64,000 nucleotides of DNA, from the NCBI GenBank assembly GCA_030549175.1, contig JAUKUA010000003.1, forward strand, positions 1,612,001 through 1,676,000, in the 5' to 3' direction. Positions 46,905-57,345 of the stretch are shown piece by piece. Numbering within the stretch: position 1 is the stretch's first letter; each line of letters begins with the position of its first letter. Both the position numbers and the translations under genes were made by a program. The DNA comes from Lasiosphaeris hirsuta. Taxonomy: Eukaryota; Ascomycota; Sordariomycetes; Sordariales; Lasiosphaeriaceae. The notes beneath the pieces are model-generated. The model ran no database searches. It saw nothing but the letters and a program-made list of their open reading frames with translations, and had not been told where the DNA came from.

Positions 46905-46963
46905 GCCGGACTAGTGGTTGGGTCGGTGACGACTAGCGAATCCCTTGTGCTGTGCATATTTTT
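46905..46963 (+). pseudogene. 5S rRNA pseudogene fragment (3' half)
   Basis: GCCGGACTAGTGGTTGGGTC, GGTGACGACTAGCGAATCCC and TTGTGCTGTGCATATTTTT follow in order and match the 3' half of fungal 5S rRNA as I recall it (..GCCGGGAGGTTAGTAGTTGGGT..GGTGAC.AC.AGCGAATCCCT..TGTTGTATG, then T5). A T5 Pol III terminator follows. The 5' half, with its internal promoter A block and the strand that closes helix I, is not recognisable upstream, so this is a truncated or diverged copy. Dispersed 5S genes and 5S pseudogenes are known in Neurospora. Confidence 0.75.
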
Positions 46964-47469
46964 CCCATGTCCATTGTTGTTTCTAATGTCTTGAAAAGTT
47001 CTTGTCAAATGAACGTGAAATATGCCGTGTTCGAGGTGGCAGGCAAACGCGTACTGCTTACCAGGGCTAGGCGTAACGGGAGGGGAGTACCGCTTCTAAT
47101 GTTTCCATCCATACTCCGTACAGATACCTATTATGCTTATTGGATGGATACCTAAGTTTCGGAGTTTATACTATCGTTCGCTCTCTTTTACAAAAAAGCC
47201 TTGTTGCAGGGATTCTCACAGGCTTCTATGCCCAGCACCTAAGGTACTCAGCACAGTGCGAGTCCCACCCAGGCCGCTACATTTACAGCGCGCGCCCACC
47301 CCCGAAACGCGCTGAGGTGAACCGTCCACCCATTCCAGCCCACAATTTTTCGGGTGAAACCATCCGCGAGCTTCTACATTCCACCACCACCATCACCACC
47401 GCCGCCGCCCCCAAAAGCACACACGCAACCTCATAACCCCGCAACCTCACAACCCCACAACCGCCCACA

Positions 47470-48969
47470 ATGCCGCCAAAGCGCATGACAGCAAACCCCG
47501 TCCGCCCCGCGCGCTACCGTGCCGGAAAGCCTGCTGCCCCCGAGTCCGACTCGGGCTCGGGGTCTGAGGCTGCCTCCGGCGACGACGAAACCACCGCCGC
47601 GGCTAAGAAGCCGGCGCAGCGCAGGGTCGCCCCGCCGCCACGGGTGACGAGCGCGCCCGGCGGGGCCGGCAAAATCATCAGCCGGGGGGAGGGGGCCAAG
47701 ATTGAGGTGGGAGTTGAGGAGGAGCGGAGGAGGAGGGTAGAGATTGAGAGGCGGGCGAGGGAGGAGGGGTTTGTCACGGAGAGTGAGGGGGAGGGGGAGG
47801 AGGAGGGGAGTGAGGAGAGTGAGAGTGAGGAGGAGAGTAGTAGCGAGGAGGAGGAGGAGGAGGAGGAGGCGCCCAGGCGGGTGATGATGCGACCCAAGTT
47901 CATACCCAAGAAGGCGAGGGAGCAACAACAGGTGGCGGCACCGGTTGAGGAGAAGGAGGAGGAGGTCAAGATGAAGGTGGTGGATGAGATGGTGGAGGAG
48001 CAGATCAAGAAGGACATCGCGGCGCGGGCCTCGGGCAGGAAGCAGTGGGATGACGACCCCGAGTCTGGGGACGAAGTGGACGACACAGACGACATCGACC
48101 CCGAGGCTGAGTATGCTGCCTGGAAACTGCGCGAGCTAAAGCGCATCCGGCGCGAGCGCGAGGCCATTGAGACCAAGGAGCGCGAGCTCGCCGAGATGGA
48201 GCGGCGGCGCGACCTCACCGAGGAAGAGCGCCGCGCCGAGGACGAGGCCCACCTGGCGCAGCAGCGCGAGGAGAAAGAGGGCCGCGGCAAGATGTCGTAC
48301 ATGCAAAAGTACTTCCACAAGGGCGCCTTCTACCAGGACGAGAGCAAGGCCGCCGGGCTCGACCGCCGCGACATCATGGGCGCGCGCTTCGCCGATGACG
48401 TGCGCAACCGCGAGCTGCTGCCCAAGGCGCTGCAGATCCGCGATCAGGCCAAGATTGGAAAAAAGGGCGCCACCAAGTACCGCGACCTCAAGAGTGAAGA
48501 TACAGGCCAGTGGGGCCGTCTCGACGACGGTCGCCCCGGCCGGGGAGGCTTCGACCGCTTCGGAGACGAGAGGTTCCAGCCCGATCAGCGCGACAGGGGC
48601 AGCGGTTGGGGCGACAGGAGAGACGACGACATGGGTGCCAACGGCGCTAACGCTATTCCGCTGGGCGACCGTAAGAGCGTTGCCCCTAGTGGCCCGCGCG
48701 GCGGCCGATCGAGGGATGAAGATCGGTATCGCGACAGGGAAGACGGTAGACGCCAAGACAGATACAGAGGTGGAGAGCGGGACGAACGTCGGGGCGACAA
48801 CGACGAAGACCACCACCGGCGCAGAGGCGACAGCCGAGACAAACGGCGGTCTCGGTCTCCCTTAAGGCGGGATCGTGAAGACAGCTACAGCGATAGGCGC
48901 AAGCGGTCGCCGTCACGGGAACGGGACCGGTACGATAGCGACAAGCGGCGAAGAGTGGAGGCCAAATAG
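47470..48969 (+). CDS. MFAP1-like spliceosomal protein
   Basis: Single-exon frame of 499 residues related to microfibril-associated protein 1, which despite its name is a nuclear component of the spliceosomal B complex. Layout: basic Pro/Ala N-terminus; a Glu/Ser-rich acidic stretch (about 100-140, EEESSSEEEEEEEE); RPKFIPKKAR, the conserved start of the MFAP1 core; a charged helical segment (YAAWKLRELKRIRREREA, about 213-230); then KMSYMQKYFHKGAFYQDE and the DIMGARFADDVRNRELLPKALQIRD block. The C-terminal third is Arg/Asp/Gly-rich with RS dipeptides. YMQKYFHKGAF is the family hallmark. No intron. Confidence 0.9.
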   Translation: MPPKRMTANPVRPARYRAGKPAAPESDSGSGSEAASGDDETTAAAKKPAQRRVAPPPRVTSAPGGAGKIISRGEGAKIEVGVEEERRRRVEIERRAREEGFVTESEGEGEEEGSEESESEEESSSEEEEEEEEAPRRVMMRPKFIPKKAREQQQVAAPVEEKEEEVKMKVVDEMVEEQIKKDIAARASGRKQWDDDPESGDEVDDTDDIDPEAEYAAWKLRELKRIRREREAIETKERELAEMERRRDLTEEERRAEDEAHLAQQREEKEGRGKMSYMQKYFHKGAFYQDESKAAGLDRRDIMGARFADDVRNRELLPKALQIRDQAKIGKKGATKYRDLKSEDTGQWGRLDDGRPGRGGFDRFGDERFQPDQRDRGSGWGDRRDDDMGANGANAIPLGDRKSVAPSGPRGGRSRDEDRYRDREDGRRQDRYRGGERDERRGDNDEDHHRRRGDSRDKRRSRSPLRRDREDSYSDRRKRSPSRERDRYDSDKRRRVEAK

Positions 48970-49129
48970 AAACCGCCACCACGAGTATGTATGCGTGTAA
49001 TTGCAATAATAAATACGGCCGTGGCCTTGTTACCCCCAGACAATCATATTCCCAACTAACACTCAACATACAGTTCAGCCGTGTGATCAACCCGGCTTTA
49101 GAGTCATTATTCCGTTCATATTCAGTACT

Positions 49130-51250
49130 TCAAATTCTCGTAATCTCCACCCTGGCCCTCTCAAAGACCTTGTGCGCCATCATTCCACCGGGGGTTGCTT
49201 CTATCTGCGACAAATCTGGTGGGTACAGTGTCATGCGTGCGTAGGTGCCTGCGCCTCTCCGTTTAGACAAGTAGCCTGGGTTAATGACGAGGACACTTTC
49301 AACAACCTGTGCAATTCCATGTCAGTAGGGAGCAGGCAAGGGGTCATGGTATCTAGGGGAACCTCTTACCTTGGCGAACGCTGGCAAGGAGCTCGGCAAC
49401 ACCAGTATATCCGGCCTGACACTCAATATTTCCCCCAGCTTCAAGTAGCTCACATCCAACATCGCGCCAGGCGGCACCCCCTCTTCCGTGCCCGTCTTTG
49501 GCAACCTTCGCCTGTCGGTGGGCGGGAATAGCGGGAAGTAATGACGCTGTTCGATCAAGTACCGGGCCAGCCGCGACAGCAGCATGGGGTCTGCCGGCCT
49601 CCCGCCGACCAGCTCCTCTTGGCGCAGCTCATACAACACATCCTGGCTGCTTATCCCCAGGACAGCCTCGTTTATTTTCAGCGACATGGGGTTGCCAATG
49701 ATCTTGACCGCCTTGGACAGGCCGAGGTCGCGCTTGGGGAATGCATCTTGCGGCCACGAAGGGTGGTTGTCGATCACATCGCGCACTGAGGGAATCAGCA
49801 GGATAGTAACATGCGGGTTGGCAGCAACGAGGCGGTTCAGCGCGGGGGAGATGAAGCACTTGAAGACGGTCGCCATGGTGGCCGAGTCGGGATCGAAGCT
49901 GCCGAGTTGACCGACCACATCGTCGGGCAGATCAAAGTCGCCCGAAGCGATCATCGGGTGCTCAGAGTCGATGAAAGGACCTGTGAGTACAAGGGCATCG
50001 GTATATGTGTCAGCGGCCCGGATGCACAGTGTGTGCAGTGGCTCAAAGTCAAGATTGTCATCGGCTGTGTAGGGGCCGGATGCGAAGAGAATGTTCAGCG
50101 GGGCCGGGTCAGAGTCCGAGTCCATGGCGTCGGGCCCGCCACGAAGGCGGTTGCGGTGGGCTTCGAGGGTCGGGGCGTCTGAAGCGGCGTTGGGAAGGAG
50201 GGGAATTTCAAGTACTTCGTTCACGGTGAACTCGCGGCCGGTGGTATTGCTGCCGCGGAGGGCGACGATCTGGCCAGGGAAGAATTGGTGGCCCTTGAGC
50301 TGCTTTAGGTTGAGGGGCACGCGGAAGGCATTGCCCATGCTTCTAGATGTCTCGAGGACTAGCGAAGCAGCGTTCAGTCTGCCCTCTGCGGAGTCACAGG
50401 CAATGCGGCCGACGGCAACGACCTCGTTGGTGTCTTTCCTCGCAGCGCTGCCAAAGGCAGATTCCTCAATATTGTGGTAATCCATCGCTATCTTTGCGAA
50501 CTCCTCTATCCGGCCGTCGAGGATCTCAGAGACTTCGGAAAGCTTCATAAAGAGTGGCTTGTACGCTAGCTTCTTCTGATCAGATCCAGCAGTAAGCTTG
50601 ATCCGAGATTCGCCAATGGGCGCTATAGGCGGCTCAGGGGCTGGAAGCTGCTCGTTGAGAACTTCGATCACCTCGCCTGGGTTTTGCCTGTTGTTGAAGG
50701 ATGACGGCCTAGAGGAGTTAGATATATATTCTGGAAACAGTACTTAGAGAGACCTCACGACGTACAGAATGGCGCCGAGCGAGTTGAGCTGATCCTCGAT
50801 CTTCAGGGGCGAGCTTGCAGGCACTGCCTTCATGCGCGAGACACTAGGGGTCTCGAGGTGCCTCTTCCTCGCCGACGAAAGCTTGGTCGACCTCCCGGGG
50901 CCGGGAGTGGTCATGTTATCCAGCATGCCGAAGACATCACCACTATTGTTCTTGGCAACGGTCCGTGGGGTTGCGCCGACGCGCTTCTCCGTCTTGACGT
51001 TAGCCTGAGTCCGGGTACTCCGTTCGAGGGCGTCCTGGAGATCCTGCTTGAAAGCACGCATGCTATCTAGAGAGGTCTTTGTATCCATGTCCATCTTGAT
51101 GCAATAAGACTCCCACTTGAAGAACATATCTGAGACACTGAGGCCATAGAGGCGCATGATGGACTTCAACTCGCTGACGATGTCGGGCTGCAGCGGCTTG
51201 TCGCTAGTGCCGAACCGCTCAGTGAGCTCGTCGAGGGCTTCGTCCGACAT
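49130..51250 (-). CDS. pol12: DNA polymerase alpha-primase subunit B
   Basis: Regulatory B subunit of the polymerase alpha-primase complex that starts Okazaki fragments. Minus-strand exons are 51250-50754, 50708-49370 and 49306-49130 (670 residues, in frame). The N-terminal helical domain (MSDEALDELTERFG..) is followed by a linker and an OB-fold region (FFPGQIVALRGSNTTGREFTV). Then comes the inactive calcineurin-like phosphoesterase fold: ILFASGPYT, DALVLTGPFIDSEHP, VTILLIPSVRDVIDNHPSWPQ. The end reads INPGYLSKRRGAGTYARM and closes TPGGMMAHKVFERARVEI. Intron 1 (50709-50753) needs the weak donor AG|GTCTCT, chosen because it alone keeps the phase. An in-frame upstream ATG near 51325 is possible. 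Its 3' end is only 160 bp from that of the MFAP1-like gene. Four ACGCG words lie upstream. Confidence 0.94.
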
Positions 51251-51983
51251 TTTGCTGGTACGCTCTCGGGGCAGACTGGGTCGAGTATTAGGGGCGTTGC
51301 TGCAATTCACTTTTGAGTATGTCATCGGTGTCGTCGATGAGGGGCTCGCAATTGTAGAATTAATATTTGGGGTTTGGGCGATGTGGGACGCGACCCGACG
51401 CGCTGCAGTCAATTAACGCGAGAACGCGCTAGTGCACAGCATCTTCCCCTGCAAATCCCCGTCGATCATCTCCCCTCTAAGTGGGGGACAGTTGAAGACC
51501 CAACAAGGTGCTCGTTCCCTCACTTCCCCCCAGCTTCGTAATCGGATCGAGCACCGCACCCTGCTGACAGCACTCGCGACCATGCCGCTTTGGGTGTTGT
51601 TCGGCCCATCAATTTAAGACGGCGGAAACCTCCATCTCCTCGACGACCGCCTTTTTTTGCTTCTTGCAGACTCTAATTGTGTTTGTTTTCTTATAAAGTG
51701 CACGCAAGCCAGTCTTTGCTACTGTCAATCAGTCAATTGAGTGGTTGAAGACATTTTCTCAAGACTTGTAGACATCGGGGACAGAAGGATCAAGTGGCTT
51801 GCTGATTTTATTGCATCCGATATGTGAGTCTTGCCCACACTCATACACCCACCACACCGCAGTCGCAACCGCAAACACCACCCTAACTTGACTCACTCAC
51901 CTATTAACCTTACTTCAGCAACTCCTTTTGAACCGAAATTGGACTCCCCTCTTCAAACACCCCAGACCCATTAACCTAGTACA
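51251..51983. other. Divergent promoter region (POL12 / Sec14-like)
   Basis: 733 bp shared upstream region. Contains the ACGCG cluster near POL12. Toward the Sec14-like gene it becomes C/A-rich (CACACCGCAGTCGCAACC) and may contain a leader intron: ATATGTGAGTCT near 51820, acceptor candidates near 51917. Confidence 0.5.
51388..51428 (-). promoter_or_regulatory. Cluster of four ACGCG (MCB-like) words upstream of POL12
   Basis: ACGCG occurs at 51388, 51398, 51416 and 51424 on the + strand (CGCGT when read toward POL12), 138-178 bp before the POL12 start. ACGCGT-type MCB elements bind the MBF G1/S factor in yeasts, and POL12 is a classical G1/S target there. Spacing and position are suggestive; binding is inferred. 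The same region also lies 556 bp before the divergent Sec14-like gene. Confidence 0.55.
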
Positions 51984-53122
51984 ATGGCTACCGCTGTATC
52001 TGAACCTCCCGCTCCCGTAGAGGGCATCCAGGAAAAAGTCTCGGGCCCTCTCTTGATCCCGCTACCCAACCCATCCGCCAAGGGCAAACCTGTAGAACAC
52101 CCGGCCCTGACGGAGGACCAGCAGAAGAAGTACGAATGGCTTCTCGAGCATGTGAAGGAATGGACTGAAGTTCCCTCGGCGAAAGAAAAGACCGGCCCGC
52201 TCACCGACAATGAGAAGCAATGGCTCACCAGGGAGTGTCTTCTGCGCTATCTGCGAGCAACCAAGTGGCACGAAAAGGAGGCCGGGAAACGCCTCCTCGA
52301 CACTCTGACTTGGCGGAGAGACTACGGCGTCGAGATTAACGTGCTCACACCCGAGCATTGCTCGCCCGAGAACGAGACGGGCAAGCAAATCATTCTAGGC
52401 TACGATAAGGAGGGCCGTCCGTGCCACTACCTCAGCCCTGGCCGCCAGAACACGGAGGCATCGCCCCGTCAGGTCCAGCATCTCGTCTTCATGCTCGAGA
52501 GGGTCATCGAGATGATGCCGGCCCAGGTTGAGACACTGTCGCTCATGATCGACTACAAGCCCTCAAAGACGCGGTCCAACACGAACCCTGGAATTGCCAT
52601 GGCCCGCGAGGTTCTCAATATCCTCCAGAACCACTACCCGGAGAGACTGGGGAAAGCCCTCATTATCAATAGTATGTTGTCGGATACCTTGCGTGAGTTG
52701 AGAGTGTGGCACTAACTGGTCCAGCACCCTGGTTTGTCCATGGCTTCTTCAAGATAATCACGCCGTTCATCGATCCGCACACGCGGGAGAAGCTCAAGTT
52801 CAATGAGGACATGACCCAATATGTCCCCTCTGAGCAGCTATGGACCACCTTCAAGGGCAATCTCGAGTTCGAGTACGACCACTCGGTCTATTGGCCTGCT
52901 CTGATGAAGCTGTGCACTGAGAGGCGCGAGGCGCGCAAGCAGAGGTGGATTGCGGGCGGCAAGCACATCGGAGAGTCTGAGGACTACCTTTCAGGTCACG
53001 CCGCGACTGGTGTTGCTGCCTCTGAGGCTGTCAAGGTCGTCGAGGCTAACGAGGCGGTCAAGATGGATGAGGTTGCCCCCGCTGCCGAACCTACTACTGA
53101 TATGCCGGCCGTTGCTGCTTGA
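51984..53122 (+). CDS. Sec14/PDR16-like phosphatidylinositol transfer protein
   Basis: CRAL-TRIO lipid-exchange protein, cytosolic or peripheral membrane. Exons 51984-52671 and 52725-53122 give 361 residues in frame. A Pro-rich N-terminus precedes the CRAL-TRIO N domain (about 70-120, LTRECLLRYLRATKWHEKEAGKRLLDTLTWR split by charged residues). The lipid-binding domain follows: QIILGYDKEGRPCHYLSPGR, MIDYKPSKTRSNTNPGIA, REVLNILQNHYPERLGKALIIN, then across the intron TPWFVHGFFKIITPFIDPHT and YVPSEQLWTTFKGN. The last 60 residues are Ala/Glu/Val-rich. The DYK and NHYPERLG style is that of PDR16/PDR17 rather than Sec14 itself. Yeast PDR16 influences sterol content and azole tolerance; whether this protein does is not shown. 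Confidence 0.9.
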
Positions 53123-53863
53123 GCAAAGGCATGCGAAGTTATTAAAAGGTGGCACAGAGGCTGCTGTTAAGCTAATGTGGACAAAACCAAGAGGAGGACG
53201 CGACAACGAGCTTGGCGTGTGTAATAACAGGGGCTGGATGACGGCTATTGGTTGCGCTGCTCCAGGGGTGAAGAACATACGTTGAGCGATTTTTGTATTT
53301 AGACCTATAATAACACCCGCATTGTACTCGTATCTTCTTCACATGCTACTCCCAAAAGATCCCGAGGCGCTTATCTGACCAGAAACAATGCGGCCGAATG
53401 TCTGCGAGTTGGGGTTGTGTGGTGGGACGGCACCCGGCTGAGAGAACAAAGTCAGCAATTGAATAATTCGACCGCCTGAAAGGCGAAAACGCTTTCAGCA
53501 AGCCACTGATACTTAAGTGGCTTGCATCAATCCTACGACGTGCGCAATCCTCTCGACCAAGAAGTTACGCAATCAACATTGAGGAAACGTGTTGAGATAG
53601 ATTCCGTCCCGGAGCCGCCCGACCATGATATCGGCGGAGGACCAGGGCACCGGCGGAGCTGAAATATCGGGCATTGCAACCATTCCAATGCCCAAGTTGA
53701 TGTTTCATACCTGAGCAAGCACTCACCCTGAGAGATTATAAGTCAACTGAGGTTTCCACTTGCCGGGGAACAAGTCTTCACTGCTCCTTCCACTCTCAAC
53801 AATCCCACCCCCTTAACTCCTCCTATTCCACGCCCCACCCGAGTGAACAATCCGGTCCCCACC
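53123..53863. other. Intergenic region (Sec14-like / oxidoreductase)
   Basis: 3' flank of the Sec14-like gene and promoter of the oxidoreductase. No gene recognised. The last 60 bp are C-rich leader. Confidence 0.5.
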
Positions 53864-55050
53864 ATGACCTCACCAAACCCCCCAACAACCACTAAAGCCT
53901 GGACCTATTCGAAAGCCAAGGGCCTCCCCCGCCAAGTCCTCACCCTCACGACCACGCACCCGGTGGCCCCCTTCCCGCCGCTCTTGGCCGCAGAGGCTAA
54001 TCAAGACTGGCTGCTGCTCCGCGTGTCCTACGCCGCGCTGAACCCAGGCGATGTGGTCACCATGTAAGCTCCCCTCTCCTTCGGGACACCAGCAACCCAA
54101 ACAAAGCTCTAACCCCAACCAGGTCCGTCCTCCCCTCCTTCTTGCGCAGCGGCCCCGCCAAAACAGCGTGTGTGCCCACCATGGACGTGTCAGCCACCGT
54201 GGTCGACTTCTGGGCGGCTCCCGGGTCCCAACCAGGTCGCACCTTCGCCGCGGGGGATTCCGTTGTCGGGTTCGTCACGTTCGACCATCTGCGTACTACG
54301 GGCAATGGAGGGCTGCAGGAGGTGGTGGCACTGCCGGCGCGGTTCTTTGTGCGCGTGCCGCAGGGCAAGAGCCAGAGGGAGGCGGCGGGGCTGTTGTTGG
54401 CGGGCTGCACGGCGTGGCAGCAGGTCGTGCAGACGGGGGTGCGGGAGGGTATGAGGGTTCTGGTGTACGGTGCGAGTGGGGGCTGTGGGACTTTTGCGGT
54501 GCAAATGGCGCGGAGCGTGGTGGGGGAGGCCGGCGTTGTTGTTGCCGTGTGTTCGGGGAGGAATGTCGAAATGGTGAAGGGGTTGGGCGCGGATGAGGTG
54601 TTGGATTACACGCGGTATGGGGATCTGGTGGGGGAACTGGCCACGCGGTACGGGGGAAAGCCATTCGATGTCATTATCGACGGGTGGGGAAACCAGATGC
54701 TGTTTAACCACTGCGCAAGGTTCCTCAAGCCAGAGGGTTTCTACAACGCGGCGAGTATTCACTACGATGGGTTCGCGGCCTGGCCCGTCCTCGTCTCTGG
54801 CTTGACGCTGCTCTGGAATGCCATACGCCCCAAGTCAACGTGGCTTGGAGGGACGGGGAGGAATTGGATGGCTGCCAACATGATGGACCCGGGCATCGAG
54901 TTCATGGAGCAGGTCGTTGCCTTGTTTACCGAAGGGAAGATACGTGTTGTCGTTGACAGTGAGTGGTCATTCGAGCAGGTCCACGAGGCATTCGATGTCT
55001 TGATCAGCGGACGAGCCCGAGGTAAGGTCATTGTCAAGGTTGCAGAGTAA
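53864..55050 (+). CDS. MDR-family NAD(P)H oxidoreductase (quinone reductase-like)
   Basis: Exons 53864-54063 and 54123-55050 give 375 residues in frame; intron 1 splits an ATG codon (AT|G). The GroES-like N-terminal domain has LLLRVSYAALNPGDVVTM and GDSVVGFV. The Rossmann domain carries VLVYGASGGCGTFAVQMAR (about 178-196), followed by LGADEVLDYT and FDVIIDGWGN. No zinc-ligand set (GHE, CxxCxxC) is seen, so it belongs to the zinc-free quinone-reductase or enoyl-reductase side of the family. The C-terminus GKIRVVVDSEWSFEQVHEAFDVL..GKVIVKV is typical. Convergent with the MFS carrier; it could act on a compound exported by it, but the substrate is unknown. Local sequence is GC-rich with many GGG triplets. 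Confidence 0.88.
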
Positions 55051-55508
55051 TGCTTAGGGTGAGAAGGGGCATGAAATTTGTGCCCATGTATCCCCGCCGC
55101 ACCCTGCCTGCTCCTTCCCTCTGCCACAACCCAGCGCTGTTCACGTGTCTCAACGGAAGTCTAACGGCAGTCAGTAAGTTTAGGCGGAACTCTCTGCCAC
55201 GTGCTCTAGTCTACAGCAACTGTATCATCCTGCGATACGCTGCGCTCTTCTAAACACTGCCCCAAAAAAAAACAAATCACATACAGGGCACCCCCACCCC
55301 TCAAAAACCCTCTTTCTATAGTATGTTCTAGTAGCAAAAGACCACCATTATACCGCTTTGTTCTCGAACTCGATTTCTTCCTTTCCCTTCAAGCTGACTT
55401 CATTAGTAACCGCCACCGCCGTCTTCCCATCATCGTCCGGCTTCTTCTCCTTCTCCTTCTCTTGTTCCCCAACCTTGTCCACGACCTCCTCCTCGGCCCT
55501 CCCTTCGA
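55051..55508. other. Convergent intergenic region, possible continuation of the MFS frame
   Basis: Between the 3' ends of the oxidoreductase and the MFS gene. On the minus strand 55507-55348 is an open Lys/Glu/Asp-rich frame that would extend the MFS protein by about 59 residues if the adjacent 7-G run had one more base. A9 lies near 55264. Confidence 0.55.
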
Positions 55509-57345
55509 TCATCTGATCACCCCCCTCCCCCCCTCGGCATCCTTCTTCACCACATTCTTCCTCACACTCCTCCACTCCAGCCCGCCCGCCCCAATAATTG
55601 TCAGCACAGTCATGACCAACCCGACCTGAAACACCTTCCTCAGCGCCTCATTGTACGCGACCAGCACGGCCCCCCGGACCGCCTCAGGCAGCTGCTCAAT
55701 GAGGGTTGTCGCCCCATTCTCGGCTAACAGCCCCGTATCGAACCCGTCGATGCCGCTCAGCCTCTCAAGCAGCTGGCCGTTGAGCACGTTTTGCCCGACC
55801 GAGATGAAGATGGCGCCGCCCAGCAGCTGGCTGAACGAGATGAGTGTTGTGCCGATGGGCACATCCCTGGTCGCCAGGACCGTCTGCGCCGCCAGGTTGG
55901 GCGCCTGGAAGGACATGCCCATACCCCAGCCGTACAGGACCTGATACCCGATCCACTTCCCCGGCCCCGTGTCGACCTCCAAGGTCGTGAGCAGCCCCGC
56001 GCCGACGGACATGAGGCCGACGCCGACAAGGATGAAGGGCGAATAGTAGCCAACGCGGGACGTGGCGATGCCGGTGGCGAGAGAGGAGATGACGAAGGGC
56101 AGGCACATGGGCAGAAGCCGGACGCCCGAGTCGATGGCCGACACGGACTTGATGGCTTGGAAGTACACGGGGAGGAAGTAGACGAAGAGCATCATGTGCG
56201 CGCCGATGCAGATGGTCGCCCAGAAGGCGGACAGCACGCTGCGCTGGCAGAAGATGCGCGTCGGCACGGTCGCGGTCGAGGGCTTGAAGACTTGAATGAA
56301 GCAGAAGGCGACGAGGAGGACGGCGGCGAGGGTAAGAAGGGTAATGATACGGGGGTTGGACCACTTTTGGGGGGGGGGGGGGGTTAGTCAACATCTTTAC
56401 CTGGGTAAGGCATGGGGAAGAGGAAGCATACCGCGTATGTCGAGCCGCCCCATTGCAGGGCAAGCAACAGACAGACGATGCCGGGGAGCAACGCCGCGGT
56501 TCCAAGCAAGTCGAGTTGCAGGATCTTATCTCTCAGGGGCAGCTTGGTCGTGTCACGGTCGGGGACCTTGAGGAGGATCGCCGTACACACCATGGCGAGA
56601 CCTCCCAGCGGCAAATTAATATAGAAACACCAGCGCCACGATACGTTTGAGGTGAAGGCACCTCCGATGACAGGCCCGATGATGGCCGAGATGCCAAAGA
56701 TGGCGCCAAATATGCCCTGGAAGAGCGGCCGCTTGTGCAACGGGACGGCGTACACGAGAATAACCCACTATCAAGCCCGCGTCAATAGCGCTCACATACA
56801 GTAAGGGGTACCGAGTGAGAGGCAAAACCTACTACGCCAGAGATAATACCCGCGGAGCCGAGACCCGCAATAGCCCGGCCGACGATGAGTGAGACACTGT
56901 TCGGCGCCGCGCCGCAGATAGCCGAGCCGGCCTCAAACAGGAACACGGACACCAAGAAACTCGCCTTGACGCTGAAGAAGGTGTACAGTTTGCCAAACAT
57001 CAACTGGAAGGCGCAGTTGGTCAGTAGATATGAGCTTCCATACCAGCCAATATCCGTAACTGAATGAAACTCGTCCGTGATCTCGGGGATCGCAGTCGAG
57101 ATGATGAGACGGTCCTTGCGCCACGGTTAGCCCAATCACGTTCCTAGACGGGAGACGAAACAAACTAGAGCCACTAGGAACATGGTAATAAAGGTCGACG
57201 ACAGCAGGAGCGCCAATCGCAGCCCCTCCGGATACACATTGTCCTCTAAGGCCGTCGAGCCGACTGCCATCAAAACTTCTGGCTCCGGCTCCGTGTCATC
57301 CGGCGTCGCCGCCTCGGCGGGTTTCGCCCTCTTTTTGAAAAACAT
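55509..57345 (-). CDS. MFS multidrug/toxin exporter, 14-TM (DHA14-like)
   Basis: Proton-driven exporter of small molecules in the plasma membrane, of the type found with fungal drug resistance and secondary metabolism genes. Minus-strand exons are 57345-57166, 57114-56833, 56767-56432 and 56363-55509 (550 residues, in frame). The cytosolic acidic N-terminus precedes TM1 ([19 protein letters not shown]); then [16 protein letters not shown], a classical motif of the family. [29 protein letters not shown] and [29 protein letters not shown] follow. Helices continue to the C-terminus. Intron 3 (56364-56431) contains C15 on the sense strand. The frame ends RGVIR at a 7-G run; see the finding on a shifted 59-residue tail. 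Downstream of the Zn2Cys6 gene on the same strand. Confidence 0.92.

Larger units (their letters stand above)
46318..47469. other. Intergenic region with A20 run and 5S fragment
   Basis: Between the kinase gene and the MFAP1-like gene. Contains A20 at 46797-46816 and the 5S-like fragment at 46905-46963. The last 90 bp before 47470 are C/A-rich leader (CCACCACC, CCGCAACC). Confidence 0.6.

Noticed and set aside
47514..48816. Long minus-strand frames opposite the MFAP1-like gene
   Set aside because: Ser-rich and mixed-composition mirrors of the Glu/Arg codons of the real gene.
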